Positions 1 to 8,113 of a DNA stretch of 19,358 nucleotides are shown here, piece after piece (within the stretch, counting starts at the first letter, position 1; each line of letters begins with the position of its first letter). The DNA comes from Acidobacteriota bacterium. Lineage in GTDB: Bacteria; Acidobacteriota; Terriglobia; Acidiferrales; UBA7541. The stretch covers positions 1 to 19,358 of the forward strand of contig PKWH01000230.1 in the NCBI GenBank assembly GCA_003131985.1, written 5' to 3'. Position numbers and translations under genes: made by a program. The notes beneath the pieces were generated by a model. That model did not search any database and was not told the DNA's origin. It saw only the letters and a program-made list of their open reading frames with translations.

Positions 1-3
1 TGC

Positions 4-32
4 TTGACTCTGAAAATGTGTTTCTGTAGGAT
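4..32 (+). promoter_or_regulatory. sigma70-type promoter of the 16S rRNA gene
   Basis: A -35 box TTGACT (4-9) is separated by exactly 17 bases from a -10 box TAGGAT (27-32). Transcription would start near 39-40, giving a leader of about 200 bases before the 16S gene. The boxes match the housekeeping consensus well and no other promoter of this quality is visible before the gene. It lies at the window edge, so an upstream UP element or tandem promoters cannot be judged. Confidence 0.7.
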
Positions 33-73
33 GGGGGTTCGTCTGTAGTTCTTCCAGTTGACCTGGGAGTACC

Positions 74-86
74 TGCTCTTTGACAA
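74..86 (+). promoter_or_regulatory. boxA antitermination site in the rRNA leader
   Basis: The sequence TGCTCTTTGACAA closely matches the rRNA boxA consensus (TGCTCTTTAACA in E. coli), which binds NusB/S10 as RNA and makes transcription resistant to Rho. It lies about 35 bases after the predicted start site and about 150 bases before the mature 16S. Its presence shows that this 16S gene has a full rRNA-type leader of its own, although it is not followed by 23S. Confidence 0.75.
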
Positions 87-161
87 TCGGATGATACATG
101 CCAGAACCCGTTTGGTTACTGCCTTGTTCCAAGTGTACCGGAGCAAGGCGAATTGAGATAA

Positions 162-168
162 ACCGAGC
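162..168 (+). other. leader half of a possible 16S processing stem
   Basis: ACCGAGC here is the exact reverse complement of GCTCGGT at 1846-1852 in the trailer. A second short match (GAGA just upstream, TCTC just downstream of the partner) allows 7 + 4 base pairs around an internal loop. Bacterial 16S precursors are normally closed by a leader-trailer stem cut by RNase III. This pairing fits that role but is short, and alternatives were not folded. Confidence 0.35.
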
Positions 169-238
169 GATTTAAAGTTCGTATCGATCGTCGCAACCCG
201 GCGCAAACCGGAAATTGTTACGGTCGAAACACCAGATT

Positions 239-1772
<1,534 letters not shown>

Positions 1773-2007
1773 CTAAAAGAAAAGGGAGTACGACCTGCTT
1801 CGGTAGCAGGTACGACTCTTCATCCCGGATCTTAGGATCTCGGGAGCTCGGTCCGTTTCTCTCCTCGACTTGTCGAGTTGAGAAGCACTCAATGGGCCGG
1901 ACGGGTTCTGGTAAGTCTCATCCGATTTCAAAGAGTCTGCAGACAAACGCAAGCCTGCCGCGGCAGGCATGCCCCGGTTCGATTCTCATCGAGCCGGGGC
2001 TTTTTGT
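1773..2007 (+). other. 16S 3' trailer with a series of hairpins
   Basis: This stretch holds no gene but is rich in RNA structure. ACCTGCT/AGCAGGT pair at 1793-1811 around a 5-base loop. TCCCG-GATC pairs with GATC-(T)-CGGGA at 1823-1845 around loop TTAG. CTCGA/TCGAG pair at 1864-1877. A near-perfect 24-base inverted repeat lies at 1949-1972 (core GCCTGCCGCGGCAGGC, 1953-1968). The terminator hairpin follows. GCTCGGT at 1846-1852 complements the leader. These are expected places for RNase processing of an independently transcribed 16S precursor. No tRNA cloverleaf can be drawn here. Confidence 0.6.
1971..2007 (+). terminator. intrinsic terminator of the 16S transcript
   Basis: A 12-base-pair stem (GCCCCGGTTCGA pairing with TCGAGCCGGGGC, one G-U pair) with a 6-base loop TTCTCA spans 1971-2000 and is followed at once by TTTTTGTTT. 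This is a textbook Rho-independent terminator about 200 bases after the 16S 3' end. It implies that 16S is transcribed alone. The next gene on this strand, the thioesterase, begins about 100 bases later. Confidence 0.88.
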
Positions 2008-2109
2008 TTGCATCCTCACTTATTTTTTCCGCATCCGAAAATCGCGCTGCTCAGTTAATCGATTCGGTCGAGGTCCGAACACACAGTGAAAGCAAAAGGA
2101 TCTTCCTCG

Positions 2110-2568
2110 ATGGATGCTGCCGCGTTCCAGCACGTGCGCGATAGCTTCGCTCGCCAGGGCTTGATGAAGCACCTCGGTGCGGAATTGACGGGACTAACTT
2201 CTGGACGGTGTGAGATCCGAGTGGCACACCGCCCGGAACTCACGCAGCAGCACGGATACTTTCATGCGGGCGTCACCGCATCGATCGCCGATAGCGCTTC
2301 GGGATACGCCGCCTACAGCCTGATGCCTGGGGATTCCAGCGTGCTGACTGTGGAATACAAAATCAATCTAGTGGCGCCCGCCGAGGGAGATGCGTTAATT
2401 GCTCGCGGCCGCGTTCTACGTTCTGGCAAGACACTGAAGATTTGTGCCGCGGACGTTTTTGTGGTGAACGGCGCGGAGGAAATTCTCTGCGCGACCTCCC
2501 TTTCCACCGTAATGGCGCTAACAGGGCGATCCGACTCTTCTAGATCGCGCCATCCTCCCGCAAGGTGA
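2110..2568 (+). CDS. PaaI-family hotdog-fold thioesterase
   Basis: This is a 152-residue cytoplasmic protein with a single hotdog domain. The signature is the helix-start segment QQHGYFHAGVTASIADSASG, matching the H-G-x-x-H-(A/G)-G...D pattern of PaaI/YigI-type acyl-CoA thioesterases, followed by the VEYKINLVAPAEGD strand pair. The family hydrolyses acyl- or aryl-acyl-CoA thioesters; the substrate cannot be read from sequence. I chose ATG 2110 because AAAGGA sits 9 bases upstream. An in-frame GTG at 2086 would add 8 residues but has only a GAGG at 12 bases. The C-terminal tail (after MALTG) is Ser/Arg-rich and probably disordered. The gene follows the 16S terminator and converges with the next gene, the stop codons being 6 bases apart with no visible terminator between. 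Confidence 0.87.
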   Translation: MDAAAFQHVRDSFARQGLMKHLGAELTGLTSGRCEIRVAHRPELTQQHGYFHAGVTASIADSASGYAAYSLMPGDSSVLTVEYKINLVAPAEGDALIARGRVLRSGKTLKICAADVFVVNGAEEILCATSLSTVMALTGRSDSSRSRHPPAR

Positions 2569-2574
2569 TTCAGT

Positions 2575-3267
2575 TCAGGGACTGGGGACTGTTGGACCTG
2601 CCTGTACACCGCTGAATTTGCCGTGCTCATCGAAGGCAAAGGTCAGGCTCGCGGTTCCAATCTGGGCGCAGGCGTGGCAACCGTCGCGGAGAATATAACC
2701 CACTACAAATGATTCTCGTCCGGACTCGAGATGTTCCACCAGCGGTTCGCTCGTGTGGTAGCGATCACCCGGCCAAGTGCTGATATGCGGATACTTCTTT
2801 GCAAGAGCGGCATAGGTCGGATTTTTCGAGAAGTTTTCTCGCGATGCGAATTTCTCGCTATCCACGTCGATGATCGAGGGATCGCCATTTACAAGGAGGA
2901 TGCCTTCTAATTCGTTGGCGCGAAACGCATATTCAATGTAGGCGATGTCTACCAGACCAACTTTTCGAAAAGCGCGCACATACGCCAAACCGTTGCCGGC
3001 AAATGATTTTGCAAATGCTACGGCTTGTGGAGAGGCGTTGGCTGACTGCATTTCCAAGAGAAAACATCCATTGATCCCGTCCGGATCGCCGTTGCCACAT
3101 TTTTCGCGGATGGCAGAGAGAATTTGCGCAGATGGATTCCATACAACTGCCGGCCCCAAGAGTTGGGCAGAAACCTGCGCGGAGTCAGCGGGTTTCTGGG
3201 CCAATAAGAGCGGATATCCGACACACAGGAACGCGGCGAAGAGAATTATGCGTTTCAATGTTGTCAC
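2575..3267 (-). CDS. small secreted protein with CxxC pair, function unknown
   Basis: I do not recognise this family. From GTG at 3267 it encodes 230 residues beginning with a clear signal peptide (KR, then IILFAAFLCVGYPLLLA, predicted cleavage near AQ at 23-24). The mature part has four cysteines as two pairs: C57/C68 and a CHAC motif at C197-C200, which could form disulfides or bind metal in the periplasm. The long open frame extends upstream to 3432 but would overlap the VWA gene and bury the signal peptide, so I prefer the internal start. No good Shine-Dalgarno precedes GTG 3267, and TTG 3258 is an alternative. It lies 49 bases after the VWA-like gene on the same strand and is probably co-transcribed with it. 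Confidence 0.65.
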   Translation of the reverse strand: MTTLKRIILFAAFLCVGYPLLLAQKPADSAQVSAQLLGPAVVWNPSAQILSAIREKCGNGDPDGINGCFLLEMQSANASPQAVAFAKSFAGNGLAYVRAFRKVGLVDIAYIEYAFRANELEGILLVNGDPSIIDVDSEKFASRENFSKNPTYAALAKKYPHISTWPGDRYHTSEPLVEHLESGRESFVVGYILRDGCHACAQIGTASLTFAFDEHGKFSGVQAGPTVPSP

Positions 3268-3316
3268 TTCGCCGTGCGGTCCACTTCCGAGCCACCCGAG
3301 TCTCGTCTGCAGATCC

Positions 3317-4264
3317 TTAGGGTCCAGGGACGAAGATTCTATCTGCTGCCGAGATTTCGACGCCCTTTTGTTCAGTTCGAACGCGGAATTTACGGAGCTC
3401 ACCCTTAGCCTTCTTCGAACGATCCGTAGCATACGTCAGCCAATATTGATTCTTGAGGACCAAATCTAGCTGTTGAAGATAAGGGCCGAACGATATGGGT
3501 GTGTTAAAACCTTGGAAGAACGCTTCCCCGCCCGTGGCATCCGCTATCTGAGAGAGAGCGTTTTGTCCAAGAGTGACGCGGAATGTATTTCGGCCGGCAC
3601 GCCCTACACCGGCAGCATAGAGAGTATGAATCATGACGCCGGCTTTTTGCGCATTGTCGATGGTGGAGTCGACATCCGGACTGGTGGGATAACTGCCGCG
3701 GAACCGGTCAATGCCGTCGGCGATCAATAAAATCTCGCGCCGGGCACCCGTGGCGGGCCAACCCTTTATGAGGTTCATGACCGAAAGGTAGATGCTGGAA
3801 TAGGCGCCGCCATTTCCCAGGGGCATTCTAATAGTCTTAGCCACAGCTTCGTGATCCTTGTTGAATTGGGAAGCCTTTTGGATGGTGCCATTGCTGGCGT
3901 AGAACACCCCGATGTTTGTTGTATCCGGTTGTGACGTTACAAAATTCCTCAAATCGCCCAGTTGGCTGGCAAGATCTGTGGTATCCGCGTCGTCGATGAC
4001 GATGGCGAGCAGAAGCCCAGCTTTGTCGCCCTGAGCCGGAACCCAGTTGGTCACTTCCTTCTTCTGTTTCCCCTCGTCGACGATTACATCACTTTTGCCG
4101 AGAGCAGGAGGCGCCGTGTATTTGGGACCGAGAACGGTAACGTAGGTAGTGACGGGCACATTACTTGAGGATGCTGCCTGCCCTTGAGCGTGTGCGGGAA
4201 ACACGCTAATCATCAAAACCGCGAGAACCAAAAAGATTGAGAAAGTGTAACCGGACTTGCGCAT
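3317..4264 (-). CDS. secreted VWFA-related protein (acidobacterial type)
   Basis: A 315-residue exported protein with a signal peptide (MRK, then a hydrophobic run to about residue 23, cleavage after AHA-Q). It has an N-terminal beta-rich part (VTVLGPKYTAPPALGKSDVIV) followed by a von Willebrand A-like fold, residues 80-280. This order resembles the VWFA-related domain family (TIGR03436) abundant in Acidobacteria. The metal site is degenerate: the DxSxS position reads D91-D-A-D-T95, while a later IADGID (181-186) is kept. The start at 4264 has GGGAGG 5 bases upstream, so the longer frame to 4300 is rejected. Likely periplasmic or surface protein binding; function unknown. It leads the small secreted CxxC protein gene. 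Confidence 0.78.
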   Translation of the reverse strand: MRKSGYTFSIFLVLAVLMISVFPAHAQGQAASSSNVPVTTYVTVLGPKYTAPPALGKSDVIVDEGKQKKEVTNWVPAQGDKAGLLLAIVIDDADTTDLASQLGDLRNFVTSQPDTTNIGVFYASNGTIQKASQFNKDHEAVAKTIRMPLGNGGAYSSIYLSVMNLIKGWPATGARREILLIADGIDRFRGSYPTSPDVDSTIDNAQKAGVMIHTLYAAGVGRAGRNTFRVTLGQNALSQIADATGGEAFFQGFNTPISFGPYLQQLDLVLKNQYWLTYATDRSKKAKGELRKFRVRTEQKGVEISAADRIFVPGP

Positions 4265-4349
4265 GTCTGCCTCCCAAGAAAATGACTTTTGACTACTCAC
4301 CTGGTCACCGAAGAGATATACCCACAGTATATAACCGTTAGCACGCGTA

Positions 4350-4379
4350 ACTGTATTTGGGGAATTGCCTTTCTGTCAA
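4350..4379 (-). promoter_or_regulatory. possible promoter of the VWA-like gene
   Basis: On the minus strand a perfect -35 box TTGACA (4374-4379) is followed after 18 bases by TACAGT (4350-4355), a 4-of-6 match to TATAAT. The start would lie about 80 bases before the ATG at 4264. A second A/T-rich element (TATATACT) is closer to the gene. The call rests only on box similarity. Confidence 0.35.
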
Positions 4380-4398
4380 GACCGACCAAGTTCGCCGG

Positions 4399-4836
4399 CT
4401 AGTAAACGAGAGAGAGTTGCTTTCGGCGTTCAACCCATTCTTGGCTCTTGAAAATTCTCGGCGTTAGTTCTATGAGGCGCGGGAGCATGTTGAATACCGC
4501 AACTGGACCCCAGTCGTCTCCCTTGCGAGTTCGGAAGCCTTTCTTGTTGAGTTCCTCGGCTACTTTAGTCAAAGAAATGTCCTGGATGATCAATTCCATC
4601 ATCGACAGAAGGAACTGCATTTCCGGAGGGTTTCCTTCCAGGTGCTCGCAATCTCCGGAGACCCGCGTACCAAATGGAGCGTCTTCTATTGTCATCGGCT
4701 CGCGCGTAGCATCGGTTTCCGTCTCTCGTTCCCATTCGACACCGACGAGGCGCCAGCCTCCCTGTTGGCGCTGTCTCAAGTATTCGGGATCGAGATTTCC
4801 TTTCAGCGATTCCCTGATTCGCTCCAGTTTTGCCAT
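4399..4836 (-). CDS. small protein resembling the DNA-binding part of serine recombinases
   Basis: A 145-residue soluble protein starting at ATG 4836, where GGGGAGG lies 4 bases upstream; the frame is open further upstream but lacks a better start. The N-terminal third is charged (MAKLERIRESL, then YLRQRQQGGWRLVGVEWERE). The C-terminal half contains SLTKVAEELNKKGFRTRKGD followed by DWGPVAVFNMLPRLIE, which resembles the helix-turn-helix of the Recombinase domain (PF07508: elNerGirTrrGgpWs...v..iL). The N-terminal catalytic serine resolvase domain is missing. It may be a DNA-binding regulator built on this fold rather than a recombinase. It lies alone between the VWA-like gene and the M1 aminopeptidase, with no repeats or insertion sequence nearby. 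Function unknown. Confidence 0.65.
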   Translation of the reverse strand: MAKLERIRESLKGNLDPEYLRQRQQGGWRLVGVEWERETETDATREPMTIEDAPFGTRVSGDCEHLEGNPPEMQFLLSMMELIIQDISLTKVAEELNKKGFRTRKGDDWGPVAVFNMLPRLIELTPRIFKSQEWVERRKQLSLVY

Positions 4837-5109
4837 AACGCCTCCCCTATGCCGACGCCCATCTGCGAGCGGAAGTTGCCTGGAATTCGAAGCAAATCTT
4901 GGGCCTCTGCGGTCGCAGTGTATTTCTATGTAGAAAAAAGACTTAATGATAAGACGGAGTCTGAGGAGGATCGGCGTTTGCCCGGTTGTGGGATGGCGTG
5001 TAGCTGAAACGGACATTTGCCGAGCAACGACCCAATGTCGATTAATGGTGCTAAGAGATCCCATCAAAAGACCCGCGGGATAACCTCTACTAACCTACAA
5101 CTACAAGGA
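4837..5109. other. intergenic region, no gene seen
   Basis: This 273-base stretch separates the M1 aminopeptidase stop from the recombinase-like gene. On the minus strand frames are open upstream of 4836 but the translation is low-complexity and lacks a convincing start. A CCCGCGGG palindrome (5073-5080) followed on the minus strand by TCTTTT could be a weak terminator after the aminopeptidase. No confident promoter was found. Confidence 0.4.
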
Positions 5110-7743
5110 TCAGTTCGCTCCCGACGAGTTACCTTCGGCGCTGGATTGATGCTGCTGAAGCCAAGATTGCAAAAGAGGTTGCTGGTGCGTACGAACATCG
5201 ATGCAAACGTTGATTTGTTCCAGCGCCAATTTCAACTCGCGTTCGGCAGCGGGAATCTTGTGCTCGGCGAAGAATTGTTGCACTTCATCACGCTTGGCCG
5301 TATCGCAGAAGACGCCGGTGCTTTGCACCACAGAAGCATCGGAATAGTTGCTGAACTTGGCCTCGACCTCCGTCCAATGCTGACGGACAAAATCCCATGC
5401 GACCTGGTGCCCAGCGGGATTCGCCATCACTGCACCGATTACCTGGGGCGCGTCCTGCGCGCGCATCGCGGGAGAGATTGCGAAATTCAGAGTACGCGTC
5501 AGCTGGACGGGATCGCCAAAGAGGCACAACATCTCGCCGTACAGTATAAATTCGTCCTGAGTTTTTATTTGGGCGAAGTGACCCAAGATCCTGTTGTACA
5601 ACGTCGCATCGCCGTCACGCGCTGTCATGCGCAGCGCCGCGGAAAGCATGGCACGATCGACGGGTTCGCCGCTAAGCGCCTTGTCGACCATGTCCTTCGA
5701 CATCTGGATGATCTTCGGATCGTGACCTGTCAAACCAAGTATGGTGAATAGGGCAGCACGGCGGGCTCGCGTTTCGTCCGAATCGTCGGGAGCTGAAACC
5801 CATCCGAGTTTGACGGCTACGGGGTTGAACGTGGCGCGAATCCATGCTTGGTATTGCGCGCGATCCGCGTCGGTGACGAGGTAATCGGCGGCAAAGGTGA
5901 GTTGGTTTGAGAGATAATTGATCACCGCAGTAGAGGTGTCGTCTTTCATGTCCTGCGCGAGTGCCAACACGTCGCCCGCCGAAAGACGGTTCAAGCTCAC
6001 CTGCGCACTCACATCGTTCAGAAGCAAATATCGCTCGCCGGGAGAAAGCGTGCGCTCGGCAGAGGAGGAAATCATCTTCAAGTTTTCCGCATCGTAACCC
6101 GAGCGGTAGTAGCCACGCGCGCCCGCATTGCCAAAGACCGCTGTGCCGCATCCAGACAGTATGACTTGCTGCTCTTTGGAGGATAGAAGCTGGCACTTCT
6201 CATCATTTCCCGCTTTCAAACAAACCGGAATTTGCCACTGTTCTTTCGAACCAGCTTCGAATGTGACGCGATCGGAGAAATAGCGTTGCTGAGATAACGT
6301 CACTTTCGTTTTGCCGCCATCGCATACCGTCCGGAGAGTCACCAGCGGGACACCGGGCTGTTTGACGAAGCTTTCCATGATGCGGTCCACGGGCTGATGC
6401 GATACCTGGGTAACTTCATCCCAGAAGTTTTCCGAAGTAGCGTTGGAGTAAGAGTACTTAGCGAGGTAAGAGTTCACCCCTTTGCGAAAAACGTCTTCGC
6501 TGACATCGCCTTCCACCATTGAAAGTACGGCTGCTGCTTTGTTGTAGGTGATGCCGTCGAACAGCTCCTGAATCTGTGCGGGGGTTTCGGCGTGAGCTTC
6601 AATCGCGCGAGTGGAGCTGAGCGAGTCGGTGTCCATGGCTCCGGTGCTCGAACTCACGGCGTCAGTCTGGAAATTCCAATCAGGCTTCCACGCTTCCATG
6701 GGCTTGAACGACATCCAGGTAGCGAAGCCTTCGTTGAGCCACACATCGTCCCACCATTTCATGGTGACTAAGTCGCCGAACCATTGATGGGCCATTTCGT
6801 GCGCGACAAGGTCCTGCGCCACAATTTTTCGCAGAAAATATGAGGATTGCTTGGGATCCACAAACAGCAAGTCACGAGAAATGATGCAGGCTGTATTTTC
6901 CATCGCGCCCGCGGAGAAATCCGCCACACCCAGGATATCGAGCTTGCCGTACGGATATTTAATTGCGAAATAACGATTGTAAAACTTCATGGTGTATTCC
7001 GCGGCTTCGAGGGCGAACCCCGCGTACTGCTTCTTGCCGGGAACTCCGCAGACGCGAATGGGAATATCGTCGGCGCTGCCTTCCAGGCACTCCCAATCAC
7101 CGATAGCGAGCGCGACAAGATACGTCGACATTTTGGGCGTGGTGGAAAACTTCAACGTGTGTTTGCCATCGCCGGGCCCAGGGGTGTCGGAGATAATTTT
7201 GCCATTCGAAATAGCGGTATCGCCTTTGTCGATGATTGCGGTGATGTCGAATGTTGCCTTGTAGGAAGGTTCGTCGAATGACGGATACATACGGCGCGCG
7301 TCGGTATTCTCAAGCTGCGTGATCGCGTATTTGCGATTGTTTGCCTTGCTCAGATAGAGGCCGCGGAGCTGACCGTTCAGAATGCCGCTGTAGCGGATGT
7401 GGATTTCGGCTGGCCCGGCTGCGAGCGGTTCTGGCACCGTAAACGAGACCATCTCGTTCTTTTCATCAGGAACCACCTGGGCCGTCTGGGTCTTGCCGCC
7501 AGTAGATAGGGTCACTTCCGCAAATTTGATTTCGGCTGCGTTCAAGGTGATGGACGCGGATGGTTTCAGAAGATCGATTTGGATGGTCTCGTCGCCTGCG
7601 AAGTTCTCGCTCGCGAAATCCGGGGAAATGGTGAGCTGATAGTGTTTCGGCGAAGCGACATCTGGAATCCGTTGCCCAAACATTGCGGGTGCTGCCAAAA
7701 CGAAGTACACAGCTAACCCCATGAGAACGACTGCCTTTCTCAT
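5110..7743 (-). CDS. secreted M1-family zinc aminopeptidase (aminopeptidase N-like)
   Basis: An 877-residue exported metallopeptidase that would remove N-terminal residues from peptides outside the cytoplasm. The signal peptide is MRKAVVLMGLAVYFVLAAPA with cleavage near FG-Q. The substrate-anchoring GAMEN motif is at 279-283, the zinc site H315-E316-x-x-H319 at 315-319, and the third ligand E338 in WLNEGF, giving the HExxH-18-E spacing. The catalytic tyrosine segment TYNKAAAVLSM follows. The C-terminal half (from about 545) matches the helical ERAP1-C-like region, so the length is typical for the family. Start at 7743 is supported by AGGGG 5 bases upstream; the frame extends to 7824 but that would hide the signal peptide. 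It is transcribed alone, downstream of tRNA-Ile on the same strand. Role inferred as nutrient peptide scavenging. Confidence 0.93.
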   Translation of the reverse strand: MRKAVVLMGLAVYFVLAAPAMFGQRIPDVASPKHYQLTISPDFASENFAGDETIQIDLLKPSASITLNAAEIKFAEVTLSTGGKTQTAQVVPDEKNEMVSFTVPEPLAAGPAEIHIRYSGILNGQLRGLYLSKANNRKYAITQLENTDARRMYPSFDEPSYKATFDITAIIDKGDTAISNGKIISDTPGPGDGKHTLKFSTTPKMSTYLVALAIGDWECLEGSADDIPIRVCGVPGKKQYAGFALEAAEYTMKFYNRYFAIKYPYGKLDILGVADFSAGAMENTACIISRDLLFVDPKQSSYFLRKIVAQDLVAHEMAHQWFGDLVTMKWWDDVWLNEGFATWMSFKPMEAWKPDWNFQTDAVSSSTGAMDTDSLSSTRAIEAHAETPAQIQELFDGITYNKAAAVLSMVEGDVSEDVFRKGVNSYLAKYSYSNATSENFWDEVTQVSHQPVDRIMESFVKQPGVPLVTLRTVCDGGKTKVTLSQQRYFSDRVTFEAGSKEQWQIPVCLKAGNDEKCQLLSSKEQQVILSGCGTAVFGNAGARGYYRSGYDAENLKMISSSAERTLSPGERYLLLNDVSAQVSLNRLSAGDVLALAQDMKDDTSTAVINYLSNQLTFAADYLVTDADRAQYQAWIRATFNPVAVKLGWVSAPDDSDETRARRAALFTILGLTGHDPKIIQMSKDMVDKALSGEPVDRAMLSAALRMTARDGDATLYNRILGHFAQIKTQDEFILYGEMLCLFGDPVQLTRTLNFAISPAMRAQDAPQVIGAVMANPAGHQVAWDFVRQHWTEVEAKFSNYSDASVVQSTGVFCDTAKRDEVQQFFAEHKIPAAERELKLALEQINVCIDVRTHQQPLLQSWLQQHQSSAEGNSSGAN

Positions 7744-7914
7744 ATCCACCCCTTTTCGTCCTCGAACTTCCCGGTTCAAATTGTAAGGCAATGGCGCTGT
7801 CGAGCGGACATCCACAACCGTCAAAGTTATTACGCGTGACCGTAGATTTAATTACAAGAATTCCCGTGGGGCAGGCGTAAATCTCCGTTTCGAAACGCTT
7901 CTTGAGGCGGAGAC

Positions 7915-7991
7915 TGGTGGGCCTGGGTAGACTTGAACTACCGACCTCGCCCTTATCAGGGGCGCGCTCTAGCCACCTGAGCTACAGGCCC
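7915..7991 (-). tRNA. tRNA-Ile (anticodon GAU)
   Basis: The minus strand folds into a canonical cloverleaf of 77 bases: acceptor stem GGGCCTG/CAGGCCC, D arm GCTC...GAGC, anticodon stem CGCCC/GGGCG with loop CTGATAA giving anticodon GAT, variable AGGTC, T arm GGTAG-TTCAAGT-CTACC, discriminator A and an encoded CCA (7915-7917). This isoacceptor usually sits in the 16S-23S spacer; here it is alone, about 6 kb from the 16S and on the other strand. No second tRNA is adjacent. Confidence 0.97.
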
Positions 7992-8024
7992 ACGGCAGGC
8001 AAGTTGCCCGCTTTGGATTTTACG

Positions 8025-8033
8025 ATTCTAGCA
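8025..8033 (-). promoter_or_regulatory. extended -10 promoter element of tRNA-Ile
   Basis: On the minus strand TGC-TAGAAT (8025-8033) is an extended -10 box. Transcription would start near 8018, giving a leader of about 27 bases before the tRNA 5' end. The -35 position has no good match, which an extended -10 can offset. Confidence 0.45.
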
Positions 8034-8092
8034 TGCCCCGGCAAAGAGCCGTATAGAGGAAGTGCGCACGAATTATCGGTCGTGCATAATGG

Positions 8093-8113
8093 AGAAAATT
8101 CGCGCGGTCGCGA
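8093..8113 (-). terminator. weak possible terminator after sthA
   Basis: Directly after the sthA stop codon the minus strand reads TCGCG-ACCG-CGCGA (8100-8113 region, 5 bp stem, 4-base loop) then ATTTTC. The stem is short and the U-tract is only four, so termination may be inefficient. It precedes the tRNA-Ile promoter. Confidence 0.35.

Noticed and set aside
1971..2000. GGTTCGATTCTC looked like a tRNA T-loop after the 16S
   Set aside because: The bases pair as one 12 bp terminator stem and no acceptor, D or anticodon arms can be drawn upstream.
4399..4836. Mobile element carrying a serine recombinase
   Set aside because: No catalytic domain, no att-like repeats, no inverted repeats and no cargo genes were seen around it.
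4837..5067. N-terminal extension of the recombinase-like protein to 5067
   Set aside because: The extra 77 residues have no domain character, while ATG 4836 has a GGGGAGG site immediately upstream.
5017..5751. 244-codon plus-strand ORF opposite the M1 aminopeptidase
   Set aside because: It is a shadow of the strongly supported minus-strand gene with its HExxH site and full-length domains.
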